A stretch of DNA of 29,237 bases from CAZYXZ01 sp964651395 (GTDB taxonomy: Bacteria > Actinomycetota > Actinomycetes > BP-191): positions 1 to 29,237 of the forward strand of contig CAZYXZ010000039.1 in assembly GCA_964651395.1 (NCBI GenBank), given 5' to 3'. The position numbers and the translations under genes were made by a program. The notes beneath the pieces are model-generated. The model was given only the letters and a program-made list of their open reading frames with translations. It ran no database searches and was not told the origin of the DNA. Position 1 is the first letter of the stretch; each line of letters starts with the position of its first letter. Of this stretch, positions 21,230-28,392 are shown in pieces.

Positions 21230-22168
21230 ATGAGGGCACTCGTGCTTGCAGGCGGCCTGACCTTCGAACGCGAGGTGTCGCTGAAGTCGGGTCGTCGTGT
21301 GTGCGACGCGCTGCGGGGCCAGGGCGTCGAGGCCGAGGTGCGCGACGCCGACGGCGGCCTGCTGGAAGCCCTCGCCGCGGCGCCCCCCGACGCCGCGTTC
21401 ATCGCCCTGCACGGCGGACCGGGTGAGGACGGCGCCGTACGCGGGGTGCTCGAGCTGGCCGGCGTCCCTTACGTCGGCGCCACTCCGCACGCGTGCCGAA
21501 TGGCCTTCGACAAGCCGACCGCGAAGTCACTGGTCAGCGCCGCGGGGATCGCGACACCGGACTGGGTGACGCTGCCGCAGGAGACGTTCCGAGAGCTCGG
21601 CGCGCACGGCGTGATGGACCTGATCCTCGGTCGCCTCGGGCTGCCGCTCATGGTGAAGCCGGCGCAGGGCGGGTCGGCGCTGGGCGCCTCCATCGTCCGC
21701 GACGCCGCCGCGCTGCCGGCCGCGATGGTGCACTGCTTCTCCTACGGCGAGGTCGCGCTCGTCGAGCAGTTCGTCACCGGCGTGGAGCTGGCGGTCTCGG
21801 TCGTGGAGGACACCGGAGTCGCGCGCGCGCTGCCGGCCGTCGAGATCCAGCCCAAGGAAGGGCTCTTCGACTACACGGCGCGCTACACCGCCGGCGCGAC
21901 GGAGTACTACACGCCGGCCCGCGTCGATGACGCGGTGGCGGAGCGTGCGCTCGCCGCCGCGCTGACTGCACACGAGGCCCTCGGACTGCGCGACCTGTCG
22001 CGCACCGACCTCGTGGTCGCCGCCGACGGGACGCCCTGGTTCCTCGAGGTCAACGTGTCGCCCGGCATGACCGAAACCAGTCTTCTGCCTATGGCGGTTA
22101 CGACGGCCGGGGACGACCTCGGCCAGGTCTGCCTGCGCCTCCTCGAGCGCGCCGTTTCCCGCGGCTAG
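21230..22168 (+). CDS. D-alanine--D-alanine ligase family (ATP-grasp) protein, 312 aa
   Basis: The N-terminal Ddl motif is GGLTFEREVSLKSG (~residues 8-21), the substrate loop LHGGPGEDGAV (~60-70), the ATP-grasp segment LPLMVKPAQGGSALGASIV (~139-157), and the C-terminal metal/substrate motif FLEVNVSPGMTETSLLP. Ddl joins two D-alanines for the peptidoglycan stem. Many actinobacteria carry their main ddl elsewhere, so this origin-proximal copy may be a second ligase or one with altered specificity. ATG 21230 has GCGGGGG a few bases upstream. The TAG stop forms the -10 of the next gene. Confidence 0.88.
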   Translation: MRALVLAGGLTFEREVSLKSGRRVCDALRGQGVEAEVRDADGGLLEALAAAPPDAAFIALHGGPGEDGAVRGVLELAGVPYVGATPHACRMAFDKPTAKSLVSAAGIATPDWVTLPQETFRELGAHGVMDLILGRLGLPLMVKPAQGGSALGASIVRDAAALPAAMVHCFSYGEVALVEQFVTGVELAVSVVEDTGVARALPAVEIQPKEGLFDYTARYTAGATEYYTPARVDDAVAERALAAALTAHEALGLRDLSRTDLVVAADGTPWFLEVNVSPGMTETSLLPMAVTTAGDDLGQVCLRLLERAVSRG

Positions 22169-22177
22169 CCTTCCCGG
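22166..22177 (+). promoter_or_regulatory. Leaderless promoter -10 built on the Ddl-family stop codon
   Basis: TAGCCT (22166-22171) begins with the TAG stop of the ligase gene and ends six bases before GTG 22178. No Shine-Dalgarno is present. Same arrangement as at 12015. Confidence 0.5.
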
Positions 22178-23368
22178 GTGCCGGTCACCACTGCGCTGGA
22201 GGACGTCGACCGCTGGTTCCTCCGGCGCGGCATCCCGCACTTCATCGCCGACTACAGCGCCAGCCGCGACGTCTTCACGCGCCTGCTCGGCCCGCTCGTG
22301 CTCGTGGTCTTCGTCGAGGTCGCCTTCGCCGCGCGCGACGACTGGCCGGTCTGGGCGAAGGTGCTCACCGCGATCGCCGGGTTCGCCGGCGTGCTCGGCG
22401 GCTGGGCGGCGGCCAACCGGGTGCGCGGCCGGCGCGGCCTCGCGCGGCCGGACAGCGTCGGCCCCGTCGAGATCGGCGCGTTCATCGTGCTGCCCGCGCT
22501 GCTGCCGCTCGTCTTCGGCGGCCAGGCGGCCGATGCCGCCCTCCTCGCGATCGGCAACGCGGCACTGCTCGTCGTCATCTACCTCGGCACCAGCTACGGC
22601 GTGGTCCCGATGCTGCGCTGGGCACTCGGCCGCGCCGTCGCGCAGCTCGCGGCGCTCGGCGGCCTGCTCGCACGTGCGTTGCCGCTGCTGCTGCTCTTCG
22701 TCACGTTCCTGTTCGTGAACCCCGACGTCTGGCAGGTCGCGGCGTCGCTCGGCGCGGGCGGAATCGCCGGCGCCGCAGCGTTTTTTGCCGCTGTGGCCAC
22801 GGCGTTCGTCGTCGCGCGGCTGCCGCGCGAGGTCGAGGGTCTGTCGCACTTCGAGACGTGGGACGACGTGCGCAGCCGGGTCGAGGGCACGCCCGCGGAG
22901 ACGCTGCTGCCGACTCGCCGGCGTACCGGAGGGCCGCAGTCCCCGCCCATGACGCGGCGGCAGTGGGGCAACGTCGGGCTGGTCATCCTGTTCAGCCAGG
23001 CGGTGCAGGTGCTGCTGGTCTGCGCGCTGATCTTCGCGTTCTTCGTCGCGTTCGGCTTCGTCGCGATCACCGGTGAGACGACCGAGTCGTGGACCGGCGC
23101 GCCGGAACAGCTGGCCGCGCTCACCGTGGGTGGCCGCGACCTGCTGCTCACCGGCCAGCTGCTGCGCGTCTCCGCGTTCCTGGCGGCGTTCAGCGGCCTG
23201 TACTTCACGGTCTACGCGCTGACCGACGAGACCTACCGCGCGGAGTTCTACGAGGACGTCGTCGGCGAGGTGCGCCAAGCCTTCGCGGTGCGGGCGGCCT
23301 ATGAGGAGGCAAGAACTTCAAGGACAAGATCGCAGCAAAAGGAAGACCGGTCCTCCGCGACCCCCTGA
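22178..23368 (+). CDS. Polytopic membrane protein of unknown function, 396 aa
   Basis: About eight membrane helices are visible (e.g. LLGPLVLVVFVEVAFA, KVLTAIAGFAGVLGGWAA, ALLPLVFGGQAADAALL, LLARALPLLLLFVTFLFV, and near the end VILFSQAVQVLLVCALIFAF). A ~50-residue cytoplasmic loop lies in the middle (RLPREVEGLSHFETWDDVRS). I do not recognise a named family. The last ~20 codons are unlike the rest: rare A-ending codons (AGA, ACT, TCA, AGG, ACA, AGA). A +1-type shift after EEA would instead give a normally biased continuation KNFKDKIAAKGRPVLRDPL ending at 23407-23409 inside palindrome B. GTG 22178 is set by the leaderless -10. Confidence 0.75.
   Translation: MPVTTALEDVDRWFLRRGIPHFIADYSASRDVFTRLLGPLVLVVFVEVAFAARDDWPVWAKVLTAIAGFAGVLGGWAAANRVRGRRGLARPDSVGPVEIGAFIVLPALLPLVFGGQAADAALLAIGNAALLVVIYLGTSYGVVPMLRWALGRAVAQLAALGGLLARALPLLLLFVTFLFVNPDVWQVAASLGAGGIAGAAAFFAAVATAFVVARLPREVEGLSHFETWDDVRSRVEGTPAETLLPTRRRTGGPQSPPMTRRQWGNVGLVILFSQAVQVLLVCALIFAFFVAFGFVAITGETTESWTGAPEQLAALTVGGRDLLLTGQLLRVSAFLAAFSGLYFTVYALTDETYRAEFYEDVVGEVRQAFAVRAAYEEARTSRTRSQQKEDRSSATP
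23315..23338 (+). repeat. Block resembling 18819-18842, upstream of palindrome B
   Basis: The 24 bases here match 18819-18842 at 19 positions, sharing GACAAGA-x-CGCAGC. Both lie upstream of a palindrome copy and at the 3' end of a plus-strand gene. The repeat unit may therefore be longer than the palindrome alone. Confidence 0.45.
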
Positions 23369-23374
23369 TCTGGC

Positions 23375-23421
23375 GAGTGCGAAGACTTATGCGCCCTGAG
23401 AGCACATAAGTCTTCGTGCTC
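23375..23421. repeat. Long palindromic repeat, copy B, between the membrane protein gene and parB
   Basis: GAAGACTTATG (23381-23391) and CATAAGTCTTC (23405-23415) are perfect 11-bp arms. GAGTGC (23375-23380) and GTGCTC (23416-23421) extend the stem as RNA through two G-U pairs. The interior shares CGC-y-CTGAG and CATAAGTCTTC with copy A. Like copy A, it sits in a convergent gap, 6 bp past the membrane-gene stop and ~90 bp from the parB stop. Confidence 0.85.
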
Positions 23422-23509
23422 GACCAAGCCCGCCTCGCAGGGGGTTTCCCTTAGCTGCGCTTCTGCCCTCGACCTTGCTCAACCGTAACCAGCGTTTGCT
23501 ATTAGCCGG

Positions 23510-24475
23510 TTAGTCGGAGAGGTCGCGGAGGCGGTAGCCCGGGCCGCCGGCGCCGATGTCGCGGTCGCTGGGCCGCAGCAGCTCCGCGATGCGCTCGAGG
23601 TCCTCGCCGGAGCCGAACTCGATGACGATCCGCCCCCGGCGACGCGTGGCCTCCACGCGGACCCGGGTGTCGAGCCACTCCCCCAGCGCCTCGGCCACCT
23701 CGGCGGCCCGCTCCGGGACCTCGGCGGCCCGCCGTACGGCGGGCTTGCGCGGCGTCGTCGCCGCGGCCGCCAGGTGCACCGCTTCCTCGGTCGCGCGCAC
23801 CGACCAGCCCTCGGCGACGATCCGGCCGGCCATCGCGTCCTGGGCCTCGGCGTCCTCCAGCGCGAGCAGGGCGCGCGCGTGGCCCGCGGAGAGCACGCCC
23901 GCCGCGACCCGGCGCTGGACGGCCGGCGGCAGGTTGAGCAGTCGCAGCGTGTTGCTCACCTGCGGCCGCGACCGGCCGATGCGCTTGCCCAGCTCCTCGT
24001 GCGTGACCCCGAAGTCCTCCAGCAGCTGCTGGTACGCCGCGGCCTCCTCCAGCGGGTTGAGCCCGGAGCGGTGCAGGTTCTCGAGCAGCGCGTCGCGGAG
24101 CATGACGTCGTCGCCGGTCTCCCGGACCACGGCCGGGACGCTGGCCAGCCCGGCCTCGCGGCTGGCCCGCAGCCGCCGCTCCCCCATCACGAGCTCGTAG
24201 CGGCCCGCGCCGGACGGTCGGACGACCACCGGCTGGAGCAGGCCCACCTCGCGGATCGACGCGGTGAGCTCGCCCAGGGCCTCCTCGTCGAAGACGGTGC
24301 GCGGCTGGCGCGGGTTCGGGTCGATCAGGTCCACCGGCAGCTCGGCCAGACGGCCCGCCGTACCGAGGTCGTGATCGACCCGGAGGTCGACGACCTGGTC
24401 CTCCGCCGGCTGGCTGCCGCTGGGGATGAGCGCGCCGAGCCCGCGGCCCAACCCGCCCCGCTTCGGTGCCGCCAT
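23510..24475 (-). CDS. parB: Chromosome partitioning protein ParB, 321 aa
   Basis: The N-terminus RGGLGRGLGALIP is the ParA-interacting leader. The CTP-binding domain has IDPNPRQPR (~residues 51-59) and GERRLRAS (G98-R101). The parS-binding helix-turn-helix lies at ~155-182 (HEELGKRIGRSRPQVSNTLR). A C-terminal dimerisation domain (GRIVIEFGSGEDLERIAELL) closes the protein. ParB loads on parS as a CTP-dependent clamp and organises the origin. It is three bases downstream of parA and last in the rpmH-parB operon. ATG 24475. Confidence 0.97.
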   Translation of the reverse strand: MAAPKRGGLGRGLGALIPSGSQPAEDQVVDLRVDHDLGTAGRLAELPVDLIDPNPRQPRTVFDEEALGELTASIREVGLLQPVVVRPSGAGRYELVMGERRLRASREAGLASVPAVVRETGDDVMLRDALLENLHRSGLNPLEEAAAYQQLLEDFGVTHEELGKRIGRSRPQVSNTLRLLNLPPAVQRRVAAGVLSAGHARALLALEDAEAQDAMAGRIVAEGWSVRATEEAVHLAAAATTPRKPAVRRAAEVPERAAEVAEALGEWLDTRVRVEATRRRGRIVIEFGSGEDLERIAELLRPSDRDIGAGGPGYRLRDLSD

Positions 24476-24478
24476 CGG

Positions 24479-25378
24479 CTAGGCCCCCTGTCCGGTCGAT
24501 GCGGCGGCCGGTGCGCCGCGTTCGGCGAGCTCCCGGGCCGCGTCCACGTAGCAGCGTGCACCCCGCGAGGTGGGGTCGTAGCCGAGCACGGTCTGGCCGA
24601 AGCCCGGCGCTTCGGCGATCCGCACGCTGCGGGGCACGACGGTCTGCAGCACGAGGTCACCGAAGTGGCCGCGGACGTCGGCGGCGACCTGGTCGGCCAG
24701 CCGGGTGCGGGAGTCGTACATGGTCAGCAGGATGGCGCTCACGGCCAGGTTCGGGTTGAGGTGCGAGCGGACCAGGTCGATGTTGTGCAGCAGCTGGCCC
24801 AGGCCCTCCAGCGCGTAGAACTCGGTCTGGATCGGGATGAGGATCTCCTCGGTCGCGACCAGGGCGTTGACGGTGAGCAGGCCGAGCGAGGGCGGGCAGT
24901 CCAGGATCAGGTAGTCCACCTGCTCGTCGAAGGCGGCGAGAGCACGGCGCAGCCGGTTCTCGCGGGCGACCACGGAGACCAGCTCGATCTCGGCGCCGGC
25001 CAGGTCGATCGTCGACGGCGCGCAGCGCAGCCCGGGGACGGTCGTCGGCGCCAGCACCTCGGCCAACGGGCGCTCGGCGACCAGGACGTCGTACATGGAC
25101 GGCGTTCCGACCGCGTGCGGGACCCCGAGCCCGGTGGAGGCGTTGCCCTGCGGGTCCAGGTCCAGGCAGACCACCCGGGCGCCGTTCATGGCGAGGGCGG
25201 CGGAGAGGTTCACGCTCGTCGTGGTCTTGCCAACGCCCCCCTTCTGGTTGGCGATGGCGATGACACGGCGACGCCCGGGCAACGGAAACGGGCCGGTTTC
25301 ACGGGAAACCGGCGGTTCGTGGCCCTCAGAAGGCGCAGTTTCACGGGAAACGGCGCCGTCGAAGCCTGCTTCGCTCAC
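24479..25378 (-). CDS. parA: Chromosome partitioning ATPase ParA (Soj), 299 aa
   Basis: The deviant Walker A KGGVGKTTTSVNL has signature Lys K46 and K51. Walker A' (VCLDLDPQGNAST) and Walker B (YLILDCPPSLG) are present, with family length from the chosen start. ParA binds DNA with ATP and moves ParB-parS complexes. GTG 25378 was chosen because it overlaps the rsmG stop (GTGA); a longer frame upstream is only rsmG read out of frame. The N-terminal extension encodes VSRET twice (residues 10-14 and 24-28), which are the two embedded parS-like sites. Confidence 0.96.
   Translation of the reverse strand: MSEAGFDGAVSRETAPSEGHEPPVSRETGPFPLPGRRRVIAIANQKGGVGKTTTSVNLSAALAMNGARVVCLDLDPQGNASTGLGVPHAVGTPSMYDVLVAERPLAEVLAPTTVPGLRCAPSTIDLAGAEIELVSVVARENRLRRALAAFDEQVDYLILDCPPSLGLLTVNALVATEEILIPIQTEFYALEGLGQLLHNIDLVRSHLNPNLAVSAILLTMYDSRTRLADQVAADVRGHFGDLVLQTVVPRSVRIAEAPGFGQTVLGYDPTSRGARCYVDAARELAERGAPAAASTGQGA
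25296..25309. promoter_or_regulatory. parS-like site 1 inside parA
   Basis: GTTTCACGGGAAAC differs from the canonical GTTTCACGTGAAAC at one central base (T to G). Flanking bases extend the symmetry to CCGGTTTC-ACGG-GAAACCGG. It encodes the second VSRET of ParA. ParB is expected to bind here, although the central change makes the core asymmetric. Confidence 0.8.
25338..25351. promoter_or_regulatory. parS-like site 2 inside parA
   Basis: This is a second GTTTCACGGGAAAC, identical to site 1 including the central G, 42 bp away, encoding the first VSRET of ParA. It lies 27 bp from the parA start. Confidence 0.8.
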
Positions 25379-26037
25379 CTGCGCCCCTTCCCCGCACCGG
25401 CGCGGATCTCGACCACCGTGACCGGCTGCTCGGCACCGTAGCCGACGGAGTGCACCCGTGCCGACCCCCCAGTGAGTCTGCGGACGGTTTCCGCCGCCGC
25501 AGCGACCTCGTCGGCGGCGCCGGCGCCCTTCCACGCGAGCAGCAGGCCACCCGGCCGTAGCAGCGGCACCGCCTCCGCGGCGAGGCGGTGCAGCGGCGCC
25601 ACGGCCCGCGCCACGACGACATCGGCCAGCGGACGGGTCAGCTCCGTCCCACGTGCCCGGAGCACGCTCACGCGTTCGCCCAGGCCGAGCGCGGCCACCG
25701 CCTCGTCCAGGAACGTCGTACGCCGGAGCATGGGCTCCACGAGCACGAACCGCAGGTCCGGGCGGGCCAGGGCGAGGGGGATGCCCGGCAGCCCGGCGCC
25801 GCTGCCCAGGTCGAGCACCTCGGCGTTCTCCGGAATCAGCTCCGCCGGGGCGGCGCTGTTGAGCAGGTGGCGCTCCCAGAGCCGCTCCGCCTCATGCGGG
25901 CCGATCAGGCCGCGGACGACACCGGGCCCGGCCAGCAGCGCGGCGTAGGCGTCGGCCAGCGACAAGCGGTCGCCGAACAGGCGTGCGGCAGCGTGCCGTG
26001 CGGGGGAGTCGGGCTCAGGCGGGACGGACGACGACAC
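25375..26037 (-). CDS. rsmG: 16S rRNA (guanine527-N7)-methyltransferase RsmG (GidB), 220 aa
   Basis: The SAM-binding motif VLDLGSGAGLPGIPLALARP lies at ~residues 74-93, preceded by the family's HEAERLWERHLLNSAAPAEL (substrate-side helix) and followed by FVLVEPMLRRTTFL and VVVARAVAPLHRL. It methylates G527 of 16S rRNA; loss gives low-level streptomycin resistance in relatives. GTG 26037 is the only sensible start and overlaps the end of jag by 23 bp. A GGCGAGGAG is ~11 bases upstream inside jag. The stop overlaps parA. Confidence 0.95.
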   Translation of the reverse strand: MSSSVPPEPDSPARHAAARLFGDRLSLADAYAALLAGPGVVRGLIGPHEAERLWERHLLNSAAPAELIPENAEVLDLGSGAGLPGIPLALARPDLRFVLVEPMLRRTTFLDEAVAALGLGERVSVLRARGTELTRPLADVVVARAVAPLHRLAAEAVPLLRPGGLLLAWKGAGAADEVAAAAETVRRLTGGSARVHSVGYGAEQPVTVVEIRAGAGKGRR

Positions 26038-26575
26038 GGCGGTTGGGCTCCTCGCCGTCGGACTCCGTGACGACGCCCTCGACCGCGCCGGCCGCGTCGT
26101 GCACGACCTTGCGTTCGAACGGCGTCATCGGGGCCAGCGTCTCCGCCTCGCCGCTGGAGACCACACGCTCGGCCGTCGTCCGGCCCAGCTCGGCCAGCTC
26201 GGCGCGGCGGGCGGCGCGGTAGCCGGCGATGTCGAGCATGAGGCGGCTGCGCTCGCCGGTCTTGGCCAGCACGGCCAGCCGGGCCAGCTCCTGCAGCGCC
26301 TCGAGCGTGGCGCCCCGCTCACCGACCAGGTGGTTCAGGCCCTCGCCCACGATGGCCACCGCCGCGCGGTCACCCTCCACGTCGAGGTCGAGGTCGCCGT
26401 CCAGGTCGAGGATGTCGAGCAGCGCCTCGAGGTAGTCGGCCGCGACCTCGCTCTCGTGCTCGAGCGCCGCCAGCCCGGTGAGGGCCGGCGTCTCGGTCGC
26501 GCCCACCGCAGTCTCGGCCACCTCAGCCGTTCCGGTCGAGTCGGTCACTGCCTCAGTGCCATCAGCGACGTCCAC
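26015..26575 (-). CDS. jag: Jag/KhpB-like KH-R3H RNA-binding protein, 186 aa
   Basis: A Thr/Glu/Ala-rich N-terminus (~residues 1-40) is followed by a KH-II domain whose GxxG loop is GERG (LNHLVGERGATLEALQELAR, ~80-100) and an R3H domain (RLMLDIAGYRAARRAELAEL to TPFERKVVHDAAGAVEGV). The N-terminal Jag_N domain of Firmicute members is absent, as usual in actinobacteria. In other bacteria the protein binds RNA with KhpA and affects cell-wall growth. GTG 26575 overlaps the yidC end by 14 bp. Confidence 0.92.
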   Translation of the reverse strand: MDVADGTEAVTDSTGTAEVAETAVGATETPALTGLAALEHESEVAADYLEALLDILDLDGDLDLDVEGDRAAVAIVGEGLNHLVGERGATLEALQELARLAVLAKTGERSRLMLDIAGYRAARRAELAELGRTTAERVVSSGEAETLAPMTPFERKVVHDAAGAVEGVVTESDGEEPNRRVVVRPA

Positions 26576-27530
26576 CCTTGCGCCCCTTTCCCTTCTTCTT
26601 CGAACGGTTCGCGGGAGGCGGCTGCTTCGGCGCCTTCGTCTTCGGCGGGACCCCCGGGTCGGCCGGCGCCGGGTCGGGCTTCGGTGCGGCGGGCTCCGGC
26701 TCGCCGGTGCCGCCCTGCGACGGCGGCATCTTCTTGATGACCAAGGCCTGCTGACCCATGCTCCACAGGTTCGAGGTGGTCCAGTACACGAGGACGCCGA
26801 GCGGCACGCTGAACCCGAACAGCGCCAGCATGAACGGCATCACGTAGAGCAGCACCCGCTGCTGCATCTGCTGCTGCGGGTCCACCGGGCCGGCGGTCTT
26901 GTTCTTGGCCATCAGCTGCTTGCTGGACACGAACTGGGTCAGGCCCATGAACACGATCAGCGTGAGCGTGACCGCCTTCACCGCACCGGGGCCCGTGTGC
27001 AGGAACTCGAGCAGCTTGGTGGGGGAGGTGAACGCGGCGCCGATCGGGGCGCCGAAGATCTTCGCCTCGCTCAGGTTCTGCGCGAGGTCGCGGCTGACGC
27101 CGTAGTTGCCGTCCGGGTAGACGTAGGTCCCGTTGACCAGCGTCGGGCCGAGGCCGCGCAGCACCCGGAACATGCCGATGAAGATCGGCGCCTGGAGCAG
27201 CAGCGGCAGGCAGCCGGCCAGCGGGTTCGCGCCGTGCTCCTTGTAGAGCTTCATGAGCTCGGCGTTGAGCGTCTCGCGGTCGCCCTTGTGCTTGGCCTGC
27301 AGCGCCTTGATCTTGGGCTGGAGCACCTGCATCGAGCGCTGCGTCTTGATCTGCTTGACGAAGATCGGGAACAGCAGCAGCCGGACGATGACGGTCAGCA
27401 GGATGATCGCGAACAGCCAGGACAGGCCGCTGCGCTCGCCGAAGATCGCGCCGGTCGCCTTGTGCAGGTTGACGATGAGCAGCGCGATCCCGGTGAAGAT
27501 CCCGGTGAAGATGCTGACGAAGGCGTCCAC
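26562..27530 (-). CDS. yidC: Membrane protein insertase YidC (Oxa1 family), 322 aa
   Basis: Five-helix Oxa1-type insertase. The hydrophilic-groove Arg is R50 in LLTVIVRLLLFPIFV. The cytoplasmic coiled-coil loop is QVLQPKIKALQAKHKGDRET. Later helices are NPLAGCLPLLLQAPIFIGMF and LYVMPFMLALFGFSVPLGVL. A Pro-rich, then strongly basic tail (NRSKKKGKGRKGGRR) should contact ribosomes. No large P1 domain, as in Gram-positive forms. GTG 27530 directly follows the yidD stop. Confidence 0.96.
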   Translation of the reverse strand: MDAFVSIFTGIFTGIALLIVNLHKATGAIFGERSGLSWLFAIILLTVIVRLLLFPIFVKQIKTQRSMQVLQPKIKALQAKHKGDRETLNAELMKLYKEHGANPLAGCLPLLLQAPIFIGMFRVLRGLGPTLVNGTYVYPDGNYGVSRDLAQNLSEAKIFGAPIGAAFTSPTKLLEFLHTGPGAVKAVTLTLIVFMGLTQFVSSKQLMAKNKTAGPVDPQQQMQQRVLLYVMPFMLALFGFSVPLGVLVYWTTSNLWSMGQQALVIKKMPPSQGGTGEPEPAAPKPDPAPADPGVPPKTKAPKQPPPANRSKKKGKGRKGGRR

Positions 27531-27758
27531 TCAGCGGCTCCGCGTGCTGCTGGGGACCGGGTCCAGGCCGCCGGCGTTGAAGGGGTGGCACCGGCCGATC
27601 CGGCGCAGCGCGAGCCAGCCGCCGCGGACCGGGCCGTACGCCGCCACGGCCTGCTCGGCGTACGCGCTGCAGGTCGGGTGGAAGCGGCAGCGCGCCGGCA
27701 GCAGCGGGCTGACCCAGCGCCGGTAGGCGTGCAGGAGCGCGAGCACGAACTTGCTCAT
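27531..27758 (-). CDS. yidD: Membrane protein insertion efficiency factor YidD, 75 aa
   Basis: All family landmarks are present: YRRWVSPLLPARCRFHPTCS, YAEQAVAAYGPVRGGWLALR, RIGRCHPFNAGGLDPVP, including the three conserved Cys. The small amphipathic protein helps YidC. ATG 27758 overlaps the rnpA stop (ATGA); yidC starts at the next base after the stop. Confidence 0.96.
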   Translation of the reverse strand: MSKFVLALLHAYRRWVSPLLPARCRFHPTCSAYAEQAVAAYGPVRGGWLALRRIGRCHPFNAGGLDPVPSSTRSR

Positions 27759-28093
27759 GCGGCGGCCGCCAGCTTGGCCAGTGCCGAGTCCAGGCTGAGT
27801 TCGAGGTCACTGAACGCTTGTTCAGCCGCCCCGGGGAGCGCGCGGACCACCAGGCTCGCGCCGGCCGGCAGCTGCGGAAGGCGGTCGCGGAGCAGGTGGC
27901 GCAGCCGCCTGCGCAGCTGGTTGCGGGTCACGGCGTTGCCCACCGGCTTGCCGATCACGAAGCCCACTCGAGGTGCGGTGTCACCCGAGATCAGGAGATG
28001 GAGGACGAGGGGCCCACGGCCGGCCTTGCGTCCCGTGCGCAGCACCGGGGTGAAGTCGGCGGCGTGCCGCAGGCGAGCAGCGGCCGGCAGCAC
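27755..28093 (-). CDS. rnpA: Ribonuclease P protein component, 112 aa
   Basis: The start LPAAARLRHAADFTPVLRTG and the RNA-binding motif VGNAVTRNQLRRRLRHLLRD (RNR motif in the form R-N-Q) identify C5-type RnpA, which supports the RNase P RNA in tRNA 5' maturation. GTG 28093 lies one base after the rpmH stop. Confidence 0.96.
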   Translation of the reverse strand: MLPAAARLRHAADFTPVLRTGRKAGRGPLVLHLLISGDTAPRVGFVIGKPVGNAVTRNQLRRRLRHLLRDRLPQLPAGASLVVRALPGAAEQAFSDLELSLDSALAKLAAAA

Positions 28094-28094
28094 G

Positions 28095-28232
28095 TCAGGC
28101 AGAGACCTGGTGCCGGCCCTTGGACCGCCGCGAGTTCAGGATGGAGCGGCCGGCGCGGGTGCGCATGCGCAGCCGGAAGCCGTGGGTCTTCGCACGGCGG
28201 CGGTTGTTCGGCTGGAACGTGCGCTTGCTCAC
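28095..28232 (-). CDS. rpmH: 50S ribosomal protein L34, 45 aa
   Basis: SKRTFQPNNRRRAKTHGFRL is the invariant L34 start and the rest (RMRTRAGRSILNSRRSKGRH) follows the family. GTG 28232 gives the normal length; longer upstream reading is not homologous. It is first in the eight-gene minus-strand operon and preceded by an 85-nt leader. Confidence 0.97.
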   Translation of the reverse strand: MSKRTFQPNNRRRAKTHGFRLRMRTRAGRSILNSRRSKGRHQVSA

Positions 28233-28323
28233 GGCGGAGTCGCTCTCTCGAGGCTGGAATGGGCGTGCGTGCCGGCCGGAACTAGGTGTCCGCAACCGGG
28301 AAGTTCGCGAGACGTACCCGCCC

Positions 28324-28352
28324 ACGATAGGCAGCCCTGTGTACACGGTCAA
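28324..28352 (-). promoter_or_regulatory. Promoter of the rpmH-parB operon
   Basis: On the minus strand: TTGACC (28352-28347), exactly 17 bp, TATCGT (28329-28324). This is the best sigma-70-type promoter of the window. The 8-bp palindrome GTGTACAC lies in its spacer. Confidence 0.7.
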
Positions 28353-28392
28353 ACGCGGCGCGCACACGCACGGAGATCTCACCTGCACGTCC

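Noticed and set aside
25379..25534. Longer ParA starting at 25534
   Set aside because: The extra residues are rsmG read in another frame; GTG 25378 overlaps the rsmG stop and gives the usual ParA length.
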